Part shown: positions 55,385 to 64,000 of the stretch, one piece after another
Position numbering within the stretch: the first letter of the stretch is position 1
Layout of the letters: the number at the start of each line of letters is the position of its first letter
Assembly: GCF_029962835.1 (NCBI RefSeq)
Contig: NC_080584.1
Location: 83,914,862-83,978,861 of the forward strand
DNA: 64,000 nt
Source: Magnolia sinica
Taxonomy: Eukaryota > Streptophyta > Magnoliopsida > Magnoliales > Magnoliaceae
Direction of reading: 5' to 3'
Notes under the pieces: model-generated
Databases searched by the model: none
What the model was told of the DNA's origin: nothing
The model's input: the letters and a program-made list of their open reading frames with translations, nothing else
Translations under genes and position numbers: made by a program

Positions 55385-56894
55385 ATGTCAAATTTTGATA
55401 GCCTATCAGTCACTAGGCCTCCACCCTTTGATGGCTCCAACTATGCCTATTAGAAAACCAGGATGAGAATCTTCCTCAAATCAATAGATGAGAGTGTGTG
55501 GCAAGCCACAGTGATTGAATGGAACCCACCTACCACTGAAGTGACTGGTATTGATGTTTTAAAATCAATGAAAGTAACACCATATTTCTCATGGACCACC
55601 CTTCAGAAAAATGAAAGTACTGCCAATGCAAAAGTACTAAATGCAATCACTTGCACACTATCACCGGATGAGTTCAAAAGAATCATATCTTGTGATACTA
55701 CAAAGCAAGCCTAGGATATATTAGAAATGACACATGAGGGTACTACAATTGTTAAAAAATCTAAAGTCCAACTCCTCACAACTAAATTTGAAGAAATTCA
55801 TATGGAGGAAAATGAAATATTTATAGACTTCTACATAAGATTAAATGACATTGTAAACTTAATGTGGGGTCTTCGTGATAAAATCCTAGAAAGTAAAGTA
55901 TATGCAAAGATACTACACTCACTTCCTGAACGGTTCAACTCTAAGGTAACCGCAATCCAGGAACTTCGTGATATGGATAAGGGTAGAAGAACTAGTTGGT
56001 TCTTTACAAACCTATGAGTTAAACTTTAAAGCTCCTAAAAGTATATCCATTACTTTCAAATCTTCTAAAGGTATTTCTCAAGAAAACTCGGATTTAGAAA
56101 ATTCTGAAGATGATATGGCTCTTTTAGCGAAGAAATTTTATAAGATTTTCAAAGGAAAGAAAAGGGTAGATTTTCAAAAATCAAATGATAAGAAAAGATC
56201 TAAACCTAGATCTAAAAGTTGGAAGTCTTTGAAAGATAGTCAATGTTACAACTGTCAAGAGTATGGGCACTTAGCAAACAAATGTCCTAAAAAGGATAAA
56301 ACAAAAAGAAAGGGAATGTTGGCTACTTGGGATGAATCATCTGAATCTGAAACTAAGTCGGGCAATGAAGTTAAAGCCCTTATGACTCTAGCCAAATTCA
56401 CTTTTTCAGATCATGATGATTCGACTGGTGAAGAAAATCTGAACAGTGATTATAAAAATGAAGATGATATTCAAGATGCTTACAATGCCCTATACAAGGA
56501 AAGTTGTAAAATTGCTGTCAAACTTAAACTTCAAAAAGAAAAGTTTTTTAAACTCAAAGAATGTTTTGAATCACTTGTTTTAGAAAAATCCCAAATTTCA
56601 GATTGTTTTGAAAAATCAAAATGCGATTTAGAATTCAAAACCTCGCTGATTGAAAATCTGAAATCTGAAAATGAGATACTTAAAAATGAAGTATCTTCTC
56701 TTCTGAGTTTAAAGGATACATGGAGGTATGCCCAAGGAGATCCAAAGTTAGAAAAACTATTATCCGGATCAAGAAAAAGTGGCGATCGATCCGGATTGGG
56801 CTATGATAAGAATACAACTCCTAATCAAAAGTATACTCCTCCCAAGTTTGTGAAAGGAGAGTCCTCAAACTCAAAAGGGAAAAGTACTTATTAA
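55385..56894 (+). pseudogene. Copia-2 gag remnant
   Basis: ATG at 55385-55387 opens MSNFDSLSVTRPPPFDGSNY. In-frame TAGs at 55451-55453 and 55712-55714 stand where the family has Trp. A frame change near 55980 passes into the long stretch 55968-56894. That part has a zinc knuckle C-X2-C-X4-H-X4-C at 56244-56285 (CYNCQEYGHLANKC) and a Lys/Glu-rich coiled-coil-like tail (about 56470-56700). Gag forms the particle; no intact form is encoded. Confidence 0.88.
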
Positions 56895-56899
56895 AGTTT

Positions 56900-58230
56900 T
56901 TCTAAAAATATAAAAACTTTTCAAAAGCCTAAAAGCAGCCATGACAACTTTAAAAATCAGAACCGAAATCCTCTTGCTGAAAAGATAGTAGATTTACTCA
57001 AGGAGCTCTTAAAATCTAACTCAGTAGGTCTTTCTTACAACATCAGTCAGAAGAAGACCAACTATACTCCTAAACCCAAAACTGTTCTAAAATGGGTTCC
57101 TAAAGTTGCCTGCTTGGTTGCTCACACCGCTTTCAAAGCAACAAGCCATTCAAAGTGGTACCTAGACAGTGGATGCTTAAGGCATATGACTGGTGATAAA
57201 GGGTTATTCACCGATCTCAAAGACATGACTGATGGTTCAGTCACATTTGGTGATGGCAGCAACTGCAAGATTATGGGCCAAGGTACTGTTCAACTCTATA
57301 ATCTTCCTTTGTTTAAAAAAGTTTTATATGTTGAAGGTCTAAAACATAACTTGCTTAGCATATCTCAAATATGTGACAATAACCATAGTGTACGGTTTTC
57401 TAATCAAAATTGTGAGCTAACTGGACGTAGAATGTCTGAAAACTGCTATATTGTTAGCGAATCTAGCTCATCTATTTAATCATGTTACATGATCCATACA
57501 GACGAGACTGACTTATGGCACAAACGTCTTGGACATGTACACTATCGAAATCTATATAGATTAAGCAAATGGGAACTTATAAGAGGTCTACCCAAACTAC
57601 AAAAATTAGATAAAATATGTGGTGAATGCCAAATTGGCAAACAAAGAAGGAACTCATACAAAAAGGTGAATTCCAATACCACATCAAGACCACTCGAGCT
57701 TCTCCATATGGATCTAGTAGGACCTACCAGGACAAAAAGTCGAGGTGGCAAAAGATATATTTTGGTAATAGTAGATGACTTTACTAGATATTCATGGGTT
57801 GTCTTCTTAAGGGACAAATCAGAAACTCTAGAAGAAGTAAAAGAGGTTCTCAAAAGGATTCAAACTGAAAAAAGTTCTCAAGTCAGTAAGATTCATGTGA
57901 TCATGGATATGAATTTGAGAATAGCGGTTTTGAGAAGTTCTGTAGCGACCAGAGAATATTACATGAATTCTCAGTGCCCAAAACTCCACAACAAAATGGT
58001 ATAGTTGAAAGGAAAAATAAAGTACTTCAAGAAATGGCTAATGTCATGTTGAATAGTATGAAGCTCTCTAAGAATCTTTGGGCTGAAGCAGTCAATACAG
58101 CTTGTTATATTATTAATCGGGTTTACACTAGTAAAGGTAATAATAAAACGACTTACGAAATGTGGTTCGATAAAAAGCCTACTGTCAAATACTTTCGAGT
58201 TTTTGGCAGCAAGTGCTACATTTTATAAGA
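56900..58230 (+). pseudogene. Copia-2 protease and integrase remnant
   Basis: Protease: KWYLDSGCLRHMTGD near 57152-57200 has the D-S-G active site. LKHNLLSISQICD marks its end, and TAA at 57477-57479 breaks the frame. Integrase: HKRLGH near 57519 and CGECQIGKQ near 57620 form the HHCC finger. LLHMDLVGP holds the first catalytic Asp, with VDDFTRYSW following. The frame is lost near 57880-57970, around the second Asp, and resumes with PQQNGIVERKNKVLQ (57980 on), which carries the Glu. YILXDRENLRKFD lies beyond, after a stop. Confidence 0.88.
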
Positions 58231-60102
58231 TCGTGAAAATCTGAGAAAGTTTGATACGAAGAGTGATAAAGGGATCTTTTTAGGATACTCTTTAAATAGT
58301 CGAGCTTATAGGGTTCTGAACAAAAGGACCGGTGTGATTCAAGAGTCCATCAATGTGGTCATTGATGATCACTTAAACACACCAGTCTCAAATTCAGATA
58401 ATGATGAGTACTAATAATTGATAAATCTGATATTTCATCTAATCAAACTGATTCTGAACTGAGGACTGTTAAAGATCATCCAACCATACAGATTCTTGAA
58501 AACCCTCTCACTGGTGTTCGTACCCGTAGACAACTTGAGAATATATGCAATTACGTATGTTTTACATCTTAGATAGAACCATCTAACGTAAAAGAAGCTC
58601 TTGCTGATGAAAATTGGATTGTTGCGATGCAAGAAAAACTTAACCAATTTGTGAGAAATGATGTTTGGTATCTCGTACCTAGACTTAAAGATAAACGCAT
58701 CATTGGAACCAAATGAATTTTCAAAAATAAGTCTGACGAACTTGGCAATATAATTAGAAACAAGGCTAGGCTAGTGGTACAAGGTTACACTCAAATTGAA
58801 GGTATTGACTATAATGAAACCTTTGCACCAGTAGCATGTCTTGAATCAATCAGAATCTTTATATCCATTACATGTTTTAGAAAGTTTAAGATTTACCAAA
58901 TAGATGTAAAAAGTGCATTTTTAAATGGCGATCTGCATGAGGAAGTTTATGTTGAACAACCAATGGGTTTTGAAGACCCCAAAAATACTGATCATGTGTA
59001 TTGTCTTAAAAATGCACTTTACGGTTTAAAACAAGCTCTTAGGGCATGGTACGAGAAACTAACAAAGTTTCTATTAAGTCATAATTTTTAAATGGGATGT
59101 GTTGATAAAACTCTGTTTATTAAAAAACATAAGGATCACATCTTATTAGTACAAATCTATGTTGATGATATCATTTACGGATTTACCTGTACTGACATAA
59201 CTATTGAGTTTGTAGATTTGATGAAATCTCAGTTTGAAATGAGCTTGGTTGGGGAATTGAATTATTTCCTCTTGTTGCAAGTAAAACAAAAACCTGATGA
59301 AATGTTTATTTCTCAATCTAAATATGCTATGAATTTGATTAAGAGATTTGGATTTGAGAATGGTAAGAACTTTAATACTCCTATGAGTACAATCTTGAAA
59401 CTCTCAAAAGATTCTGTAGCTAAAAATGTGGATCCGAAATTATATCGGAGTATGATTGGTAGTCTATTGTATTTAACTGCTAGTAGACCAGATATCGCTA
59501 TAAGTGTTGGTATTTGCGCTAGATATCAGTCTGAACCTAAAGAATCGTACTTGACTACTATCAAGCGGATTATACGATATGTCGTAAGTACTGTGAATCT
59601 CGATCTCTGGTATCCACATGAGACTAGTGTTCAATTAGCTGGGTACTCGGATGCTGACTGGGCTAGTAATCTCGATGATCGAAAATCAACCAGTGGTGGT
59701 TGTTTTTATATCGAAAACTGTTTATTTTCTTAGTTTAGCAAGAAACAAAGTTTCATATCACTTTCAACAGCTGAAGCTGAATATATCGCAGCTGGTAATG
59801 CGTGTACACAGCTTGTTTGGATGAAACGTATGCTAAGTGATTATGGAATTAAACAGGATTCTATGTTATTATATTGTGATAATTCCAGTGCCATAAATAT
59901 TTTAAAAAATCCAATTCAGCATTCTCGTACTGAGCACATTGACATTAGATTTCATTATATTCGGGAATTTGTAGAAGAAAAAGTTATATCTTTGGAATAT
60001 ATCCCTATCGAGAATCAACGTGCTAATATTTTCACTAAACCGCTCGACAAAAGCAGGTTTAACAAAATGAAATTTGATCTCAGCATGTGCATTTTAAAAT
60101 GA
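58231..60102 (+). pseudogene. Copia-2 reverse transcriptase and RNase H remnant
   Basis: [22 protein letters not shown] near 58762, then [20 protein letters not shown] and [19 protein letters not shown] is near 59089. The catalytic Y-V-D-D is at 59158-59169. RNase H: AGYSDADWASNLDDRKSTSG near 59638, a TAG at 59731-59733, then STAEAEYIAAG, YCDNSSAI and HIDIRFHYIREFVEEK. The ORF ends at 60102. Stops at about 58571 (TAG) and 58714 (TGA) lie ahead of the RT core. Confidence 0.9.
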
Positions 60103-60557
60103 TTAATTATGCCTATTTGTATCATATTGTATATATTTGCTAGTTTAGTTTTCAAATCTTGAAAAATATGCAAAAATCAGATTTTTTTAGCCTGTACTCG
60201 ACCAGTCGTGAGTATCCACAACTTGTCATGCTACGACCGGTCGTGTATATCCAGACCAGTCGTGAATCATGTGGATTCACTTAAAATTTAGGGAAAACAT
60301 CTTCTTCTTCATTTCAACTTCTCTCTCCAACGAGCCGACACACGACTAGTCGAACCCATCTTCCAAAATTTTCGAGGTTAGTACTCCATTTGCATTTTAC
60401 TTGTAGATTTGTGTCTAGATTGTTTCTATTTCTCTCTTGGGGTTGTCTATTTCGAATTTAGTTGAGATTTGGAGATTTTATTTTGAAAAATCTTATTTGA
60501 GAAAATCCATTTCTCAATCCTTTGTAACTCTTTATATTCTTGAAATCTTTGTTGCAT
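60103..60557 (+). other. Spacer between pol and the extra ORF
   Basis: Non-coding; contains CGACCAGTCGT palindromes at 60189-60265 and CACGACTAGTCG at about 60341. These resemble the LTR palindromes, so the stretch could serve as a promoter for the downstream ORF (inference). Confidence 0.5.
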
Positions 60558-61714
60558 ATGGCTTCTAAAGGAAGAAAATTTATGTCCCGTGGTCCGTCTT
60601 CTTCTTCCTGGTTAGCCCCTATCACTAAGCGTCATCTTAGGGCTCCTGAGGATGATCCATCTTATGTTCGAGACATCCGATTGCGTTATGTTATTGTTGA
60701 GCATCCAGTTGATATTAATCATATTGCTCCTTTTGATATTTTTCCTATGCTCCAATTTGTAGGTTGGAATAACTTATTGCTTTGGGGTGGGCCAGCATAC
60801 CGGTCTATTGCCTAATCCATCTTTGTATGCATATGTGCTTTCTCTCTTAAAAAATTAACTTTTTCTATCTCTACAAGAGAAGGGTCATTTGAAGTTGATC
60901 GACATTTGATTTCAGCCCTTATGGATATTCCAGTGAATGATGAGGGTATTCCTATCCATACTTTATATGATAAACCCTCTGTCGTTGAAAAACGTATGCT
61001 GATTACGGATTTATGTAACTTGGATGTACAATGGACGCATAAAGGGAATGCATTTCCTCAAGGTATTTGTTACCCAAATCCATTATTCTTCACAAAATCT
61101 TTATGTCTAATTTGTATCCTCGGTCGGATAACAAATCTGAATTAACCTCCTTCATGGTTCGTATTCTTCATTCTGTTGTTAGAGGTGTTAACATTTGTTT
61201 ACCATCCTTAATTTGTCATTTCATCATTCAGTTTCTTCTCGATCCTGGTCATAGTGACATTCATTTTGGATATTTAATGACTGTGTTGGCTACACATATG
61301 TCTATCGACATGCCAGTTGGAGAGGCCTCTATCCATCATTTGATATTTAACAATTCCAATATGAATAAGATGAAATTGGATAACCTTCCTGGCCAAGGTG
61401 ATGGTGTTGGCGGTGCGGAAGCTGAACATGAAGAAGAAGCTGGTGATCTTCTTCCTGATGATATTAACATGGATGATATTTTTGAAGAGCTTGAGTCCGA
61501 TTCTACAAATGATCCAGATTATGAGCCTTCTTCATTTGATGCACGTCTAAGTGCATTGGAAGATAAAGTTGAGGGTCTAAATGCTAAGATGGAAAAAATG
61601 TCTGTTGCCCATGATTTACAGTTCAAATATATGCGCAAATATCTTAGGCGCTTGAACAAAAGCATGCATCAACTTGATCCTTCCATTCCTGCTCCTTCAT
61701 CTGGGTCGGATTAG
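60558..61714 (+). pseudogene. Extra ORF after pol in Copia-2 (env-like position)
   Basis: Begins MASKGRKFMSRGPSSSS at 60558. TAA at 60813-60815 and a frame change near 61070 break it into three open parts (to 60815, 60906-61145, 61067-61714). The N-terminal part is basic and Ser-rich. The middle resembles the plant retrotransposon-associated domain often annotated as putative plant transposon protein. The C-terminus is acidic (EHEEEAGDLLPDDI) and ends with a heptad-like segment (LSALEDKVEGLNAKMEKMS). SIRE-type elements carry an ORF in this place; I see no convincing signal peptide. Function unknown. Confidence 0.65.
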
Positions 61715-62193
61715 TATTTTTAAGTTTACTGGTTATAATAACTTTATTACTCCTAACTTATTTTGAGTTTGTCACTCTCTTTAACTTAACTCAGTCTATG
61801 AATTATGTGTGTTGCTTATTCTAAGTTAACTCTCATATTTCTCATTGATTATTTCTCCTTAGCCATCTACTTTGTGCTTCCTTTGTCCTATTGTGACAAA
61901 AAGGAGGAGTATATGGATATGTTATATATGAATGTTGTCATGAGGAGGGAGTAGCATTGTTTTGTATGATGTTTTATGAGTATGTTACTCAGGGGGAGTA
62001 TGTGCAGTGGTGTGCAGAGGTGGACTGAATATTGATTTACAAGTTTGCAGGATGCTGGTTGATAATAACTGGTTTACAAGTCTGCAGGATGTTGGTTGAA
62101 AATAACTGGTGCATGATTCTTTAATCAGATATTCTATGTTATGAAACATATCTTGAAAGTGTGTTTTGTCACTAATTTGACAAAGGGGGAGAT
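61715..62193 (+). other. Copia-2 3' untranslated region and polypurine tract
   Basis: Non-coding. Purine tracts occur at about 61898-61912 and 61990-61997; the one adjoining the LTR is AAAGGGGGAGAT near 62182-62193. A duplicated phrase (TTTACAAGT(T/C)TGCAGGATG(C/T)TGGTTGA) occurs at about 62036 and 62072. Confidence 0.75.
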
Positions 62194-63441
62194 TGTAAGT
62201 GCCATAGTTTATATCCCTTTGTGTTGTCAAATTTGTGGTGCCAAAGACAATGTTATGAAGCTTGCATCTGTGAAGAACAATGTTCTACTCAAGATCAACT
62301 TAGGGTGACAAGCACTGTTCACAAGTCAAGACTCGAGAAAGTGAGTCAAACTCCATTACTTTCAAAGGTCACTCGTCTCTAAAGTTTCAATGTCCTTACT
62401 TCACTATTGAGGTATGACTGACCTTAGGTTGACCTTTAGAGCAGGTCATTTTAGATACATAATTCATATATTTTTTATAAGTGAGTTTGGTCTATTCTAA
62501 GACTAGTCTTGGACTTTGTTCGACTAGTCCTAACACTGCTTCGACCTGTCTAAGAAATTTCTTGATCAGTTGTAAGTTTGTTACAAAAATCAGAAATTTT
62601 CTGTTAGGCTTCGACTAGTCCTGGGGACTGTTCGACCAGTCGTAGGAACAGTGTCGACTGCATCTTCGACCAGTCGTAGACCTACGACTTAATGTACAGT
62701 GCTAAAGAGTGACCTGCTTCGACCAGTCGTGAGAGCCTACGACCAGTCGTAGGAGACCCACGACCAGTCATAGACCACCTACGACTAGTCGTAAAATTGT
62801 CAAATCTTATCGCGCCTGAATTTTTTCAAATCTGTTGGTTCTACAATCAGTCGTAGAGGTCCTTAGACTAGTCGAAGGTGTGATTTGCTCATTTATAAAT
62901 AGAGCACAAATCTCAGAATAAAACATGAACTTTAAGCTAAATTAATTCGGTCTTCTGAGAGATAAGTCGGTGCTCCATATAAGCTAAGTGTGCATATTTA
63001 ATATTATCTTTCTTTAGCTTTCTTAATTGATTTTGTTTCTTGCATTCCAATCTAATCTGAAAAGAGGAATTGTTGTTTTCCTTTTTCTGGAATCAAAATC
63101 AATTAGAGCTAGCCCTTTTGTTTAATTTAAAATCTATTAGAACCTAGAACCATTATAAAGTGAGTATTGGACATTGAACTTTGACATTCAAATCTCTACT
63201 CCGACTTGGTTCTTCTGGGCTGCTACAACGAAGGAGAAAATCAGGTATTTTACAATTTGTGTAATTTACATTGTTTGGTTTTGTTTAAGGTTAAGCCAGA
63301 AAAATCTCAAAGTTGTTGGTTATCTGAGGAGAACTAGAAAACTCAGAAGTGAGGGTTTTTAAATTGTGTAAGTCCTTTGAAAAAGACATGATTGTGAAGG
63401 TTTTGGGTGAACCTGTGAAAACCTATTTGATAGTGAACGCT
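62194..63441 (+). repeat. Copia-2 3' LTR, truncated
   Basis: Starts TGTAAGTGCCATAG and follows the 5' LTR until GTGAACGCTA (63441). The 5' LTR continues for another roughly 500 bp, so the end is lost here. About 90 bp of the 5' LTR (53624-53712) are absent near 62350. Confidence 0.9.
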
Positions 63442-64000
63442 AAAATAAATTAAGAAACAAAATTAGATTCTAAAAGTGTCAGAATTAGAAAGTTACTAAA
63501 ATAAAACAAAAATAGAAAGTTAATTTCTAAGAAGGGAAAGAAATAACCCTAATTCTAAAAATATGAAAAAGTAGAGAGATTAGGAAGGAATTACCAATTT
63601 AGAAACTTATGTCCAGATCCTATAAAACAGGAAATAAATTAGTTTTGAACTCAAATAAAAATAAATAAATAAATAAAAACTAAGGTTAGTAAAATCCTAA
63701 TCTTAAACTAATCCTAAAACCAATTAACTTCAGAGAATCACAACCGTCAGTCCCCGGCAACGGCGCCAAAAACTTGTTCACTCCCCAAGTATAGGGTTGT
63801 GATGTAGTAATAAACTCGGTAAGACCGAGGTCGAATCCACAGGGACTGATACCTGTACGTTTCCTGAAACCAAGTAGAACTAGAACTAGACTAAGATATG
63901 ATCTAACCAAATAGAAATTTAAGGAATAATGGTGGAATAATTATCTAAAGCTTTAAGGAATTCAGAGGAAGGAAACTAGGGATTCAGAGGATCCACTTGT
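63442..64000 (-). mobile_element. Reverse-oriented Gypsy-type element, 5' region
   Basis: On the minus strand a PBS-like TTGGCGCCGTTGCCGGGGA (complement of 63751-63769) follows an LTR that ends GGGGAGTGAACA at 63775. The LTR runs right, out of the window. 63442-63750 would be the start of its internal region. This PBS type is known from Tat/Ogre and Athila Gypsy elements. No coding part is visible. How it joins the truncated Copia-2 LTR is unclear. Confidence 0.6.
63751..63769 (-). other. TGGCGCC-type primer-binding site
   Basis: Plus strand TCCCCGGCAACGGCGCCAA; its complement is the PBS form seen in Tat/Athila-type elements, differing from the tRNA-Met PBS of the other three retrotransposons here. 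Confidence 0.65.

Larger units (their letters stand above)
53471..63441 (+). mobile_element. Copia LTR retrotransposon with an extra post-pol ORF (Copia-2)
   Basis: 5' LTR 53471-55301, PBS 55304-55315, gag, protease, integrase, RT and RNase H (to 60102), then an extra ORF (60558-61714), PPT (about 62182-62193) and a truncated 3' LTR (62194-63441). It sits inside Gypsy-1 pol. A long LTR, a CAAAGGGGGAGAT PPT and a coding region after pol are features of SIRE/Maximus-type Copia elements. Stops in gag and pol show it is degenerate. Confidence 0.9.

Noticed and set aside
1-64000. tRNA, rRNA, snRNA or organelle-derived inserts
   Set aside because: No cloverleaf with conserved A/B boxes, rRNA core motif or recognisable plastid/mitochondrial gene was seen on reading; a tRNAscan or organelle search could still find something missed.

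Overview
This is a plant nuclear genome window made almost entirely of nested transposable elements. The evidence is plant-type Copia and Gypsy LTR retrotransposons primed by initiator tRNA-Met, CACTA and Mutator-like DNA transposons, and intron-bearing fragments of plant genes (CDPK, shaggy/GSK3 kinase, CK2 beta, KAS III, PTB). No intact host gene was found. A large, repeat-rich angiosperm genome fits; a magnoliid is only a guess from the style of the repeats.

Layout, left to right. (1) 1-484 is the right end of a CACTA transposon inserted, with a 3-bp duplication, into the 5' LTR of a decayed Copia element (Copia-1, 485-5532). The intact 3' LTR of Copia-1 carries a dense cluster of heat-shock-element motifs. 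(2) 5864-44723 is one reverse-oriented non-autonomous LTR retrotransposon with a perfect 5-bp duplication (TTTTC). Its LTRs are about 6.7 kb each, yet its internal domain is only 423 bp and holds little beyond a primer-binding site and a polypurine tract. The left LTR (5864-37593) has been split by two large DNA transposons; the right LTR (38017-44723) shows both empty sites. (3) The first insertion, 7709-23323 (15,615 bp, CACTA-2, TSD ATC), has palindromic subterminal repeats, a 4.9-kb telomere-like TTTAGG/TATAGG array, and at least five captured gene fragments, all on the minus strand: PTB, a WD40 protein, a probable GIP1-like protein, CK2 beta and fructokinase. (4) The second, 26412-35787 (9,376 bp, Mutator-like), carries fragments of a DExH helicase, KAS III, a GSK3/shaggy kinase and a CDPK, plus small MITE-like insertions.

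(5) 45644-53470 is a decayed plus-strand Gypsy element. Its LTR ends and PBS context match those of the giant-LTR element, so it may represent the autonomous lineage behind it. (6) Its pol is interrupted by a second Copia element (Copia-2, 53471-63441) with 1.8-kb LTRs full of TACGACCAGTCGTA palindromes and an extra ORF after pol. Its 3' LTR is truncated. (7) 63442-64000 contains the start of another reverse-oriented Gypsy element with a TGGCGCC-type PBS.

The inferred order is: giant-LTR element inserts; CACTA-2 and the Mutator-like element then insert separately into its left LTR. Independently, CACTA-1 enters Copia-1 and Copia-2 enters the Gypsy element. Nearly all coding sequence carries stops or frameshifts, so nothing here is clearly autonomous.
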